Of a stretch of DNA of 64,000 bases, positions 36,276-45,139 are shown piece by piece. Position 1 is the stretch's first letter. Every line of letters starts with the position of its first letter. The notes under the pieces are model-generated. The model was given only the letters and a program-made list of their open reading frames with translations. It did not search any database and had not been told where the DNA came from. Made by a program: the position numbers and the translations under genes. The DNA comes from Streptomyces sp. Q6 (GTDB lineage Bacteria; Actinomycetota; Actinomycetes; Streptomycetales; Streptomycetaceae): NCBI RefSeq assembly GCF_036967205.1, contig NZ_CP146022.1:7564001-7628000 (forward strand). The letters are read 5' to 3'.

Positions 36276-39200
36276 GTGATGAGACAGCGACGCGGCAGAC
36301 GCAGACGCACCGCCGCTCCCCGTACCTGGGCCCTGCTGCTGAGCGCGGGGCTCGCCGTCGCCGGGCTGCCGGCCATGGCCGCGACCACGTCCGCCACCCC
36401 GCACGAGGATCGGCCGGCCGTCGAGAGCAAGGTCCGCAACGCCCTGGCCGACGGCGGCACTTCCACCTTCTGGGTTTATCTGAAGGACCACGCGGACCTG
36501 CGCTCCGCGGCGAGGATCAAGGACCGGGCGCGGCAGGGCCGGACCGTGCGCGACCGCCTCGTGCGGACGGCCCGCGACAGCCAGGCCGGTCTCCTCGACG
36601 TACTCGGCGCCGCTCACGCGCCCCACACCTCGTACTGGATCGCCAACACCGTGCGGGTGAAGGGCGACGCGACGCTCCTGAAGAAGATCACCGCGCTGCC
36701 GGACGTCGACCGGGTCGCCGCGGACCGTACGTACGCGCTGCCCGCGATCCGGCAGGCCGAGGCCGAGCCCACCGTCGACGACGTCGAGTGGGGCGTCGAC
36801 CGGATCGGGGCGCCCAAGGCGTGGAAGGAGTTCGGCGCGACGGGCCAGGGGATCGTCGTCGGCAGCATCGACTCCGGCGTGCAGTTCGACCACCCGGCGC
36901 TGGCGCGGCAGTACCGGGGCAGCAAGGCCGACGGGACCGTCACCCACGCCTACAACTGGTACGACCCGCAGAGCGGTTGCGCGGTGATCCCGAGCCTGAG
37001 CAAGCCCTGCGACACCGTCGGGCACGGCACCCACACGGTCGGCACCATGGTCGGCGACGGCGGTGCCGGTCAGCACATCGGCGTCGCCCCGGGCGCGCGG
37101 TGGATCGCTGCCAAGGGCTGCGGAGGATCCACCTGTACGCAGAGCGGACTGCTCGCCAGCGGGCAGTTCATGCTCGCGCCCACCGACCTCGACGGCCGCA
37201 ACCCCCGCCCCGAACTGCGCCCGCACGTCGTGAACAACTCGTGGGGCAGTTCGGACGCCGGAGCCGACCCCTGGTTCCAGCAGACCGTGCGGGCCTGGGT
37301 CGCGGCCGGGATCTTCCCCGTCTTCTCCAACGGCAACGAAGGGCCGGAGTGCGGCACCGACGCCAACCCGGCCAATCTGCCCGAGAGTTACGGGGTCGGC
37401 GCCTTCGACGCCGACGGGAACATCGCCGCCTTCTCCAGCCGCGGACCGTCCGAGAACGGCCACGACCTGATCAAGCCGGACGTGTCCGCCCCCGGCGTGG
37501 CCGTCCGTTCCGCCTACCCCGGCGGCAAGTACGCCGTCGGCAGCGGTACGTCGATGGCGGCGCCGCACGTCGCGGGCGCCATCGCCCTCCTGTGGTCGGC
37601 GGCCCCCGCCGTCGCCCGGAACATCGACGCGACCCGCCGACTGCTCGACGAGACCGCGGTCGACGTCGACGCCACCGAGTGCGGCGGCACACCGACGGAC
37701 AACAACGTCTACGGGCAGGGCCGGCTCGACGCCTACGCGGCCGTCGAGAAGGCACCGCGCGGCGCGGTCGGCACCCTCACCGGCACCGTCACCGACGCGG
37801 CCACCGGAGATCCCGTCGCCGGTGCCACGGTCGCCCTGCGCGACGACTCGGGCCCGGTCGGCCTGGCGCAGCAGACCGACGCCGACGGCCACTACGCGAT
37901 GCTCGCCTCCGTCGGCGACTACACGGTGTCGGCCTCCGCTCCCGCCTACGGGACCGAGAAGGCCGTCGCGCACCTCGCCGAGGGCACCACGGCCACGGCC
38001 GATCTGACACTCGGCGCGCTGCCCGGCAGGCACCTCGAAGTCGCCCTGGACCGGGCCGGGTTCGGTACGGTCCCCATCGGCACGACGGGCGGCCCCGCCA
38101 CCGTCACGCTCACCGGAACCGGCGCCGACCCTGTGACCGTCCGTCAGATCACCGACCACGACGGGGCGTTCGTCTCCGAGACGGGCACCTGCGGTCCCGC
38201 CCCCTTCACCCTCGCCCGCAAGGAACACTGCACCCTCGGCATCACGTACCGGCCCACCGAGAAGGGCGAGCAGACCGGCACGCTCACGATCGACAGCGAC
38301 GCCGCCGAGGCCGCACCCCCTCTGGCCGTGCACGGCAGCGGGACGACCATGCCCGCCCGCACGGCCACGCTGCGGATGCGGAGCTTCGAGAAGAACATGC
38401 ACGCGGCGGTCATCGACCCGCAGGGCCGCTACGCCTACTTCGGCACCGACAACGCCCCCGACCCGCTGTCCGGCTACATCGTCAAGTTCGACCTGAAGAC
38501 CTTCGAACGCGTCGGCGTCATACCGGTCGGCATCGGCCAGAAACTGCTCCAGGACGCCGTCATCGACCCGTCGGGCACGTACGCCTACTTCGTGGCCGCC
38601 GCGAACCCGGGCCGCGTGGTCCGCGTCGACCTGGACACCTTCACCCTCGACAGGATCACACCGCTGGCCACCGGCGCGGACAACCCCCGCTCGATCCTCA
38701 TGGACCCCGCGGGCCGCTACGCGTACATCGGCACCGGGACGAACCCCGGCCGGGTGATCAAGTTCGACCTGGAGACGTTCGCGCAGGTCGGCTCCGTCAC
38801 CCTCGGCAAGGGCGAGGACTTCCTCGACGACGGAGTGATCGACTCCCGGGGCCGGTACGCCTACTTCGGTACGGTCACCAGCCCGCAGGGCCACGTCGTC
38901 AAGGTCGACCTGGCGGAGATGAAGGAGACCGGCTCGCTGACCCTGGAGCCGGGGGAGGGGCCGCTGCGCACGGCGGTCGTCGCCCCCGACGACCACTACG
39001 CCTACTTCGGGACGGGCGAGGGCGCCCGCGGAAAGATCGTCCGGGTCGACCTGACCACCTTCGAACGCGCCGGGGCGATCACCCCGTCCGGCGGCGGGAC
39101 GTTCTACTCCTCCGTGATGGACCCCGCGGGCCGGTTCGCGTCGTTCGGCACCGTGTCCTCGCCGGGCCGCGTGGTCACCGTCGACCTGAAACACTTCACG

Positions 39201-39611
39201 GCCGCCGGAACCGTCACCCTCGGCGCGAACGAGGACGCGCTCATCTCCGCGGCCATCGACCCACGGGGCGAGTACGCGTACTTCGGTACGCAGAGCGCGC
39301 CCGGCCGGGTCGTCAAGGTCCGGCTCGGCGCCTCGTACGAGCTCACCGCCCGGGGCAGCCGGGTCCGGGGTGTCCACTCCGCCGCGCTCACCTGGAACGG
39401 AGCGACCACGGCGAAGATCGAGGTCGTCAGGAACGGCAAGGTGATCGCGACCGTGCCGAACACCGGCCGCTCCACGGACGTGGTCCACATCGAGGAACGG
39501 CCCACGTACACCTACCAGTTGTGCGACGCGGGCACGGAGCACTGCTCGAACACGTCGAAGGTCGACTTCACGGGCCCGCCCGCCGGCGGGACGGACGCGC
39601 GGACCCGGTGA
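36276..39611 (+). CDS. Secreted S8 subtilase with C-terminal seven-repeat beta-propeller (subtilase 3)
   Basis: 1111 residues from GTG 36276 (ATG 36279 also possible), with AAGGA 7 bases upstream. Domain order: signal peptide; propeptide; peptidase with Asp199 (SIDSGVQFDHP), His253 (GHGTHTVG) and Ser426 (SGTSMAAPHVAG); carboxypeptidase-regulatory-like domain (GTLTGTVTDAATGDPVAGAT); an ASH-like beta-sandwich (GFGTVPIGTTGGPATVTL); then seven repeats of about 45 residues with the core DP-x-G-x-YAYFGT and GRVVKVDL (bases 38391 to about 39330), consistent with a seven-bladed propeller; and a short C-terminal beta domain. The propeller probably mediates substrate or surface binding. It differs in architecture from subtilases 1 and 2. 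Confidence 0.9.
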   Translation: MMRQRRGRRRRTAAPRTWALLLSAGLAVAGLPAMAATTSATPHEDRPAVESKVRNALADGGTSTFWVYLKDHADLRSAARIKDRARQGRTVRDRLVRTARDSQAGLLDVLGAAHAPHTSYWIANTVRVKGDATLLKKITALPDVDRVAADRTYALPAIRQAEAEPTVDDVEWGVDRIGAPKAWKEFGATGQGIVVGSIDSGVQFDHPALARQYRGSKADGTVTHAYNWYDPQSGCAVIPSLSKPCDTVGHGTHTVGTMVGDGGAGQHIGVAPGARWIAAKGCGGSTCTQSGLLASGQFMLAPTDLDGRNPRPELRPHVVNNSWGSSDAGADPWFQQTVRAWVAAGIFPVFSNGNEGPECGTDANPANLPESYGVGAFDADGNIAAFSSRGPSENGHDLIKPDVSAPGVAVRSAYPGGKYAVGSGTSMAAPHVAGAIALLWSAAPAVARNIDATRRLLDETAVDVDATECGGTPTDNNVYGQGRLDAYAAVEKAPRGAVGTLTGTVTDAATGDPVAGATVALRDDSGPVGLAQQTDADGHYAMLASVGDYTVSASAPAYGTEKAVAHLAEGTTATADLTLGALPGRHLEVALDRAGFGTVPIGTTGGPATVTLTGTGADPVTVRQITDHDGAFVSETGTCGPAPFTLARKEHCTLGITYRPTEKGEQTGTLTIDSDAAEAAPPLAVHGSGTTMPARTATLRMRSFEKNMHAAVIDPQGRYAYFGTDNAPDPLSGYIVKFDLKTFERVGVIPVGIGQKLLQDAVIDPSGTYAYFVAAANPGRVVRVDLDTFTLDRITPLATGADNPRSILMDPAGRYAYIGTGTNPGRVIKFDLETFAQVGSVTLGKGEDFLDDGVIDSRGRYAYFGTVTSPQGHVVKVDLAEMKETGSLTLEPGEGPLRTAVVAPDDHYAYFGTGEGARGKIVRVDLTTFERAGAITPSGGGTFYSSVMDPAGRFASFGTVSSPGRVVTVDLKHFTAAGTVTLGANEDALISAAIDPRGEYAYFGTQSAPGRVVKVRLGASYELTARGSRVRGVHSAALTWNGATTAKIEVVRNGKVIATVPNTGRSTDVVHIEERPTYTYQLCDAGTEHCSNTSKVDFTGPPAGGTDARTR

Positions 39612-39623
39612 ACGGCTGAGGCC

Positions 39624-39651
39624 GGCGGCGCCGAGGAGGCTCGGCGCCGCC
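39624..39651 (+). terminator. Terminator after subtilase 3
   Basis: A 12-bp perfect stem, GGCGGCGCCGAG with CTCGGCGCCGCC, and a GAGG loop, 12 bases after the stop codon. Confidence 0.8.
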
Positions 39652-39698
39652 GTGCGACAGGGCCTCCCGGCGGTCCCGTCCCTCACGCCCACACCCCT

Positions 39699-39711
39699 CG
39701 AAACTCTTTCG
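39699..39711. promoter_or_regulatory. LacI operator CGAAA-CTC-TTTCG before the xylan-type LacI gene
   Basis: A 13-base inverted repeat, 21 bases upstream of the LacI start codon. The same CGAAA-N3-TTTCG architecture recurs at 40775-40787 before the xylanase. It resembles the short CGAA/TTCG operators reported for Streptomyces xylan regulators of the BxlR type. Confidence 0.65.
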
Positions 39712-39732
39712 GCTTGCCCTAAGATCCTGGGT

Positions 39733-40752
39733 ATGCGAGATGACGAGTACGTGGGTCGGATCACCCTGGCGCAGGTCGCTCAGCAGGCGGGGGTCTCCAT
39801 TTCGACAGTTTCGAAGGTGCTCAACGGGCGGCAGGACGTGGCGGCGCCCACCCGCGTCAAGGTCGAGCGCCTGTTGGACGAGAACGCCTACCGCCGCACC
39901 ACCCGGGTCGCCCACGAGGCGCCGCTGATCGAGCTCGTCTTCCACGAGCTGGAGAGCGTCTGGGCGTTGGAGCTCATCCGGGGCGTGGAGAAGGTGGCCA
40001 AGGCGAACAACGCCAGCGTGGTGCTCACGGAGAGCGGCACGCGTCAGGCGCCGGGGCCCGAGTGGATCGAGGGCGTGCTCCAGCGCAGACCGCTCGGTGT
40101 CGTCCTGGTCTTCTCGACGCTGCCCGCCGAGGTGAAGCGGCAGTTGAGGTCGCGCTCCATCCCGTTCGTCGTGATCGACCCGGCGGGCGACCCCGACCCC
40201 GACGTGCCCTCGGTCGGCTCGGCCAACTGGAACGGCGGCCTCGCCGCCACCCGGCACCTCGTCCAGCTCGGCCACCGCCGCATCGGCGTCATCACCGGGC
40301 CCGAGGACATGCTGTGTTCGCTGGCCCGCCTCGACGGCTATCGCTCGGCCCTGAGCATGGCCGGTCTGTCGGCCGACCCCGAACTCGTCCGGTACGGGGA
40401 CTTCCATGTGGAGGGCGGCCGTGAGCGGGCCGCCGAGCTGCTCGACCTGGCCGACCCGCCGACCGCGATCTTCGCGGGCAGCGACCTTCAGGCGCTCGGC
40501 GTCCTGGACGCGGCCCGCCTGCGGGACCTGCGGGTCCCCGACGACCTGTCCGTGGTCGGCTACGACGACGTGCCCCTCGCCCAGTGGTCGAGCCCCGCGC
40601 TGACGACGGTCCACCAACCGCTGCGCGGCATGGCCGAGGGCGCGGCCCAGATGCTCCTGCGGCTCCGGGCCGAGGAAGCGGTGGCGACCCGGCTGGAGCT
40701 GGCCACCTCCCTGGTCGTGCGGCAGAGCACGGCCGCCCCCGGGCGCCGCTGA
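39733..40752 (+). CDS. LacI-family repressor of the xylanase/acetylxylan esterase genes
   Basis: 339 residues from ATG 39733. The helix-turn-helix and hinge read ITLAQVAQQAGVSISTVSKVLNGRQDVAAPTRVKVERLLDENAYRR, followed by a sugar-sensing domain (GVVLVFSTLPAEVKRQLRSRSIPFVVIDP, AIFAGSDLQALGVLDAARLRDLRVPDDLSVVGYDD). Subtilase 3 lies upstream behind a terminator; downstream lie a GH11 xylanase and an acetylxylan esterase. Identical inverted repeats before this gene and in the gap before the xylanase suggest autoregulation and control of xylan degradation, with a xylo-oligosaccharide as the likely inducer. Confidence 0.88.
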   Translation: MRDDEYVGRITLAQVAQQAGVSISTVSKVLNGRQDVAAPTRVKVERLLDENAYRRTTRVAHEAPLIELVFHELESVWALELIRGVEKVAKANNASVVLTESGTRQAPGPEWIEGVLQRRPLGVVLVFSTLPAEVKRQLRSRSIPFVVIDPAGDPDPDVPSVGSANWNGGLAATRHLVQLGHRRIGVITGPEDMLCSLARLDGYRSALSMAGLSADPELVRYGDFHVEGGRERAAELLDLADPPTAIFAGSDLQALGVLDAARLRDLRVPDDLSVVGYDDVPLAQWSSPALTTVHQPLRGMAEGAAQMLLRLRAEEAVATRLELATSLVVRQSTAAPGRR

Positions 40753-40773
40753 GTCCGCGTCCGCTCTCCCGTG

Positions 40774-40788
40774 TCGAAAATATTTCGA
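40774..40788. promoter_or_regulatory. LacI operator TCGAAA-ATA-TTTCGA
   Basis: A perfect 6-base-arm inverted repeat between the LacI stop and the xylanase gene. It contains the same CGAAA-N3-TTTCG core as the site at 39699-39711. Confidence 0.7.
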
Positions 40789-40921
40789 AGCTGTCGATGC
40801 GGTGACGCACTGACTCCGGCATCGATGTTCGATCACCTCGCGTGAGACTTCTGTCATGCGCCTGTAATGCGTGTCTGAGCTGCGCATACGGCGGGCTTGA
40901 AGGCCTCTTGATGTCACAAAA

Positions 40922-40951
40922 GTTTCGCACTGCTTGTCGAAACAGTTGACA
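40922..40951 (+). promoter_or_regulatory. Xylanase promoter: everted half-sites next to a TTGACA -35 box
   Basis: GTTTCG (40922-40927) and CGAAAC (40938-40943) are half-sites of the LacI operator in outward arrangement. TTGACA at 40946-40951 is a consensus -35 box, 91 bases before the xylanase start. The -10 box is not clear. Confidence 0.5.
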
Positions 40952-41042
40952 GTGCGTGGGGGCGAGACCACTCTGACGGCGTCGACACGCACCTCAATGG
41001 CTGTGCAGCCTCCCTCAGGCCCCACCAGGAGGAAGCAGGAAC

Positions 41043-41726
41043 ATGGACGACAAGACGCCGATCCCGCCCCTGAGCCGTCGCGCCTTCATCGGTACGGTCG
41101 GTGCCGTCGCGCTGGGCGCCTCCGCTCTGGCGCTGCCGGGCACCGCCTTCGCGGACACGACGATCACGACCAACCAGACCGGCACCAACAACGGTTACTA
41201 CTACTCGTTCTGGACCGACGCGCCCGGCACGGTCTCCATGACCCTGTCGTCCGGCGGCAGCTACAGCACGTCGTGGCGGAACACCGGCAACTTCGTGGCC
41301 GGCAAGGGCTGGGCCAACGGCTCCCGCAGGACCGTCACCTACTGGGGCAGTTTCGCGCCCTCCGGCAACGCCTACCTGGCGCTGTACGGCTGGACGTCGA
41401 ACCCGCTCGTCGAGTACTACATCGTCGACAACTGGGGCACCTACCGGCCCACCGGCACGTACAAGGGAACCGTCACCAGCGACGGCGGCACGTACGACAT
41501 CTATCAGACGACGCGCTACAACGCCCCGTCCGTCGAGGGCACCAGGACCTTCAACCAGTACTGGAGCGTCCGGCAGTCCAAGCGCACCGGCGGGACCATC
41601 ACGACCGGCAACCACTTCGACGCCTGGAGCCGGGTCGGGATGCCCCTGGGCAGCTTCAGCTACTACATGATCATGGCGACCGAGGGCTACCGGAGCAGCG
41701 GCGCCTCCAGCATCACCGTGAGCTGA
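41043..41726 (+). CDS. Secreted GH11 endo-1,4-beta-xylanase (Tat-exported, XlnC-like)
   Basis: 227 residues from ATG 41043, with AGGAGGAAG upstream. A twin-arginine signal (PLSRRAFIG) is followed by a hydrophobic stretch and an AFA cleavage site, so export is probably by Tat, as for Streptomyces lividans XlnC. The beta-jelly-roll GH11 domain fills the rest: [39 protein letters not shown] with the nucleophile Glu124, and [10 protein letters not shown] with the acid/base Glu214. It has no carbohydrate-binding module. It cleaves xylan outside the cell. The next gene is an acetylxylan esterase, the same pairing as xlnB-axeA in S. lividans. Confidence 0.93.
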   Translation: MDDKTPIPPLSRRAFIGTVGAVALGASALALPGTAFADTTITTNQTGTNNGYYYSFWTDAPGTVSMTLSSGGSYSTSWRNTGNFVAGKGWANGSRRTVTYWGSFAPSGNAYLALYGWTSNPLVEYYIVDNWGTYRPTGTYKGTVTSDGGTYDIYQTTRYNAPSVEGTRTFNQYWSVRQSKRTGGTITTGNHFDAWSRVGMPLGSFSYYMIMATEGYRSSGASSITVS

Positions 41727-41733
41727 GCCGGCA

Positions 41734-41769
41734 CCCCGAAACCGGCGCTCCCGAAATCGGCGCCCCGAA
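41734..41769. repeat. Short tandem repeat between xylanase and esterase genes
   Basis: The 15-base unit CCCGAAAyCGGCGCy occurs twice in tandem, followed by a partial third copy (CCGAAG). It ends just before the esterase ribosome binding site. Confidence 0.6.
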
Positions 41770-41785
41770 GCTGGAGGACCCCCGC

Positions 41786-42484
41786 ATGAAGGACAGAACT
41801 GATCGCTCGTTACGTTCGCGGGTCGCGCGAGTGGCCGTCGCCGCGGCCGTCGGCGTCTGCCCCCTCGCCGTCGGCGGCACGGCCTCGGCGCAGCCCGCCG
41901 CCGCGTGCGGCGGATACGTCGGGCTCACCTTCGACGACGGCCCGCAGGCCGGCAACACCCCCGCCCTGCTCGACGCGCTCCGCCAGAACGGCCTGCGCGC
42001 CACGATGTTCAACCAGGGCCAGAACGCGGCCGCCAACCCGTCCCTCGTACGCGCCCAGGTGGCCGCCGGGATGTGGGTCGGCAACCACAGCTACACCCAC
42101 CCGCACCTGACCCGGCTCGGCCAGGCGCAGATCGACTCGGAGATCGCCAGGACGCAGCAGGCGATCGCCCAAGGAGGAGGCGGCACCCCCCGGCTGTTCC
42201 GTCCGCCGTACGGCGAGACGAACACGACCGTGCGGTCCGTCGCCGCCACGTACGGGCTGACACAGATCATCTGGGACGTCGACTCGCAGGACTGGAACGG
42301 CGCGAGCACCGACGCCATCGTGCAGGCCGCCGCCCGGCTCACCAGCGGCCAGGTCATCCTCATGCACGACTGGCCCGCCAACACCCGCGCCGCTATCCCG
42401 CGCATCGCCCAGGGGCTCGCCGCCCGCGGCCTCTGTGCGGGCATGATCTCCCCGCAGACCGGCCGGGCCGTGGCTCCGGCCTGA
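41786..42484 (+). CDS. axeA: Secreted CE4 acetylxylan esterase / polysaccharide deacetylase
   Basis: 232 residues from ATG 41786, with GGAGG upstream. A signal peptide ends near ASAQPAAA. The NodB-homology (CE4) motifs are complete: motif 1 TFDDGP with the catalytic base Asp, motif 2 HSYTH with the two metal-binding His, motif 3 RPPYG, motif 4 DVDSQDW and motif 5 ILMHDW. It removes acetyl groups from xylan so that the neighbouring xylanase can work. No binding module is attached, unlike the longer AxeA of S. lividans. It is 59 bases downstream of the xylanase and probably co-transcribed. Confidence 0.9.
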   Translation: MKDRTDRSLRSRVARVAVAAAVGVCPLAVGGTASAQPAAACGGYVGLTFDDGPQAGNTPALLDALRQNGLRATMFNQGQNAAANPSLVRAQVAAGMWVGNHSYTHPHLTRLGQAQIDSEIARTQQAIAQGGGGTPRLFRPPYGETNTTVRSVAATYGLTQIIWDVDSQDWNGASTDAIVQAAARLTSGQVILMHDWPANTRAAIPRIAQGLAARGLCAGMISPQTGRAVAPA

Positions 42485-42554
42485 CGGCCGACGCCCGACG
42501 CCCGCGGCCGCTCGGTGCCCGCGTCCTCGCGCGGGCACCGAGCGGCCGAGCGGG

Positions 42555-43388
42555 TCAGCGCAGTCCGGCGAAGAGGTCGTTCTCCGGGACGGGGGCGCCG
42601 GTGGTGTCCCTGACCCGCAGGAAGGTCTCCACGCCCATCAGCTCGGTGAACTTCTCCTGGCCCATCTTGAGGAAGAAGATGTTCTCGCCCTGGCTGGCGT
42701 GCGCGGCCAGGGCGTCGAACTTCTGGCCGCCGAACGCGGCGGTGTCCACCCAGGTGGTGATCTCCTCGTCGGGGAGCCCGATCTCGGCCATCGCGGCCGC
42801 CTCGGCGGGATCCGGCTCCGGGACGTCCTCTCCGAACTCGCGCATCGCCTCCCCGAACCGTCGCATCACCGAGTGCGGCATCGTCGTCCAGTACACCTTC
42901 GGCGTCCGCGCCGTCATCTCCAGCGCCGCCATCGTGATGCGATGGGCCTGGATGTGGTCGGGGTGGCCGTAGAAGCCGTTCTCGTCGTACGTCACGACGA
43001 CATCGGGTTCGTAGCGGCGCATCAGTTCGGCGAGCCGGGCGGCGCCCTCCTCCACCGGGGTCTGCCAGAACGAGCCGGGGGCGTCGTTGCTCGGCCAGCC
43101 CATCATTCCGGAGTCGGCGTAGTCCAAGGTCTCCAGGTCGCTGATCTTCAGGACCTCGCGGCTCGCCTCCAGCTCCTGACGGCGCATCGCGGCGACGGCC
43201 GCCGGGTCGTGACCCGGTTCGCCCGGTTTGGCGCCCCCTGGGCCGTCGCCGCACCTGCCGTCGGTACACGTCACGAGAACCGTGCGGATGCCCTCGGCCG
43301 CGTACCGCGCGAGGACGCCTCCCGTGCCGGTCGCCTCGTCGTCGGGGTGCGCGTGCACCGCCATGAGCGTCAAGGTTCCGTCCTTCAT
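42555..43388 (-). CDS. PIG-L (LmbE-like) family N-deacetylase
   Basis: 277 residues from ATG at 43388; the minus strand has AGGAGG 8 bases before it. The zinc motif AHPDDEATG at the N-terminus and the later HPDH motif (YGHPDHIQAH) mark the PIG-L fold. In actinomycetes such enzymes include the mycothiol proteins MshB and Mca and many of unknown substrate. The CTDGRCGDGPGG loop and the overall length fit the Mca/MshB-like group, but I cannot say which substrate is used. It stands alone, convergent with the esterase gene. Confidence 0.85.
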   Translation of the reverse strand: MKDGTLTLMAVHAHPDDEATGTGGVLARYAAEGIRTVLVTCTDGRCGDGPGGAKPGEPGHDPAAVAAMRRQELEASREVLKISDLETLDYADSGMMGWPSNDAPGSFWQTPVEEGAARLAELMRRYEPDVVVTYDENGFYGHPDHIQAHRITMAALEMTARTPKVYWTTMPHSVMRRFGEAMREFGEDVPEPDPAEAAAMAEIGLPDEEITTWVDTAAFGGQKFDALAAHASQGENIFFLKMGQEKFTELMGVETFLRVRDTTGAPVPENDLFAGLR

Positions 43389-43636
43389 GAAGCAGTCCTC
43401 CTGTGTGAACGCGCCGGACAGGGGTCCCTGGCGGCGCACGTACCTCCACCGTGCAACATCGGCGGCCCGACCTGCTGTTCCCGCTCCGCGGCCCCCGTTG
43501 ACCGGGGATCGGCCGCCGTGCGACGGTGAGAGCGCGTTGCCCCCGCTGTCTGCCCCGGGCCCGCGCGATCACGGCCCGCCTCGAGAAGTGGAACCGGATC
43601 ACTGTGACGCTCGGACACCCGCACCCCCGTCAGGCC

Positions 43637-44965
43637 ATGGACCGCAGTCTCACCTCCGCCCAACTCGACGTGTTCGAGAAGGAGTTCGCCGCCCGTCCCG
43701 CGAACCGGCTGATGCAGAACGCCGTGACGCGGACCCCCGTCGACGACATCGCCCTCGACCGGCGGATCGTGACCGCCACCGACCACTCGGTCTCCCACCA
43801 CCTGGACGACTGGAAGGTCACCGACCAGCGGCGGAGCGGCCGCTGTTGGATGTTCGCCGGGCTGAACCTGCTGCGCGTCGGCGCCGCCCGGAAGCTCAAC
43901 GTCAAGGACTTCGAGTTCTCGCAGAACTACCTGCTGTGGTGGGACAAGTTCGAGCGGGCCAACCACTTCCTGGAGGCCGTCGTCGAGACCTCAGGACGTG
44001 ATGTGGACGACCGGACGGTGGCGCATCTGCTCGGGGACCCCATCAGCGACGGCGGCCAGTGGAACATGTTCGTGGCGCTGGTGGCCAAGCACGGCCTGGT
44101 GCCGAAGTCGGCGATGCCCGAGACGGACAGCTCGTCGGCGACCGGCCCGATGAACCGGGCGCTGCGGACGCTTCTCCGCAAGGGCGCCCGCGACCTGCGC
44201 CGCCTCGCGTCCGAGGGCGTCGAGGCGCAACGCGCCTGCAAGGGTGAGGTGTTGGCGGCCGTGCACCGGGTGCTCAGCATCCATCTCGGCACCCCGCCGA
44301 GCCGGTTCCTGTGGCAGTGGCGGGACAAGGACCAGGAGTTCCACCGTGACGGCTGGACGACACCGGCCGAGTTCGCCGCGGCGTACGTCCGGATACCCCT
44401 CGACGAGTACGTGTGCCTGGTCCACGACCCGAGGGAGTCGAGTCCGGTGGGCCGGACCTTCACCGTCGAGTACCTGGGCAATGTCGTCGAGGCTCCTCCC
44501 GTCGTCTATCTCAACGGGGAGATCGACCTGCTGAAGCGGCTCAGCATGGACGCCGTCGTGGGCGGTGAGCCGGTCTGGTTCGGCTGTGACGTCGGCCGGA
44601 TGATGCGGGCCGACGTCGGGATCTGGGACGCCGCGCTCTACGACTACGAGGCGGTCTACGACGCGTCCTTCACGATGGACAAGGCGTCCCGGCTCGTCCA
44701 CCACGAGACTCAGATGACGCACGCCATGCTGTTCACCGGCGTGGACGTGGTCGACGGTGCTCCGCGTCGCTGGCGGGTGGAGAACAGCTGGGGCGACGAG
44801 AAGGCCGACAAGGGCTTCTGGACGATGAACGACTCGTGGTTCGGCGAGCACGTCTTCGAGGTCGCCGTGCGCCGCTCCGCGCTCCCGCCGGAGCTGGCCG
44901 CCGCCCTCGACGAGCCGCCCATCGTCCTGCCGGCGTGGGACCCCATGGGGGCGCTCGCGCAGTAG
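43637..44965 (+). CDS. Aminopeptidase C / bleomycin hydrolase family (peptidase C1B)
   Basis: 442 residues from ATG 43637; upstream in-frame codons add an unconserved stretch. The catalytic residues are visible: Cys in QRRSGRCWMFAGLN (residue about 73), His in TQMTHAMLFTGVD and Asn in VENSWGDE. Length and order fit the hexameric cytoplasmic C1 aminopeptidases (PepC, bleomycin hydrolase). It removes N-terminal amino acids and, in some organisms, inactivates bleomycin-type compounds. The C-terminus (DPMGALAQ) is a few residues past the usual auto-trimmed end. A strong terminator follows 9 bases later. Confidence 0.88.
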   Translation: MDRSLTSAQLDVFEKEFAARPANRLMQNAVTRTPVDDIALDRRIVTATDHSVSHHLDDWKVTDQRRSGRCWMFAGLNLLRVGAARKLNVKDFEFSQNYLLWWDKFERANHFLEAVVETSGRDVDDRTVAHLLGDPISDGGQWNMFVALVAKHGLVPKSAMPETDSSSATGPMNRALRTLLRKGARDLRRLASEGVEAQRACKGEVLAAVHRVLSIHLGTPPSRFLWQWRDKDQEFHRDGWTTPAEFAAAYVRIPLDEYVCLVHDPRESSPVGRTFTVEYLGNVVEAPPVVYLNGEIDLLKRLSMDAVVGGEPVWFGCDVGRMMRADVGIWDAALYDYEAVYDASFTMDKASRLVHHETQMTHAMLFTGVDVVDGAPRRWRVENSWGDEKADKGFWTMNDSWFGEHVFEVAVRRSALPPELAAALDEPPIVLPAWDPMGALAQ

Positions 44966-44974
44966 GCCCGCCAC

Positions 44975-45000
44975 AGGCCCGGACCGTCAGGTCCGGGCCT
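44975..45000. terminator. Bidirectional terminator after the aminopeptidase gene
   Basis: An 11-bp perfect stem (44975-44985 with 44990-45000) and a GTCA loop, between convergent genes. Confidence 0.8.
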
Positions 45001-45139
45001 TCCGTTCGACGTGACGGGAACAGTGTTCCACGATGGCCTGGAACGACATTCCAGAAGGGGGCGCCGCCGTCCCCACCGTCAGGAAGAAGGCCCGCCGACC
45101 CGGCCTGAGCGCCCGTCTCGCGCCCGTGCGGCGGGACCG

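Noticed and set aside
36093-39764. Long leftward open frame opposite subtilase 3
   Set aside because: An antisense shadow caused by GC-rich third positions; composition is low in hydrophobic residues and matches no fold.
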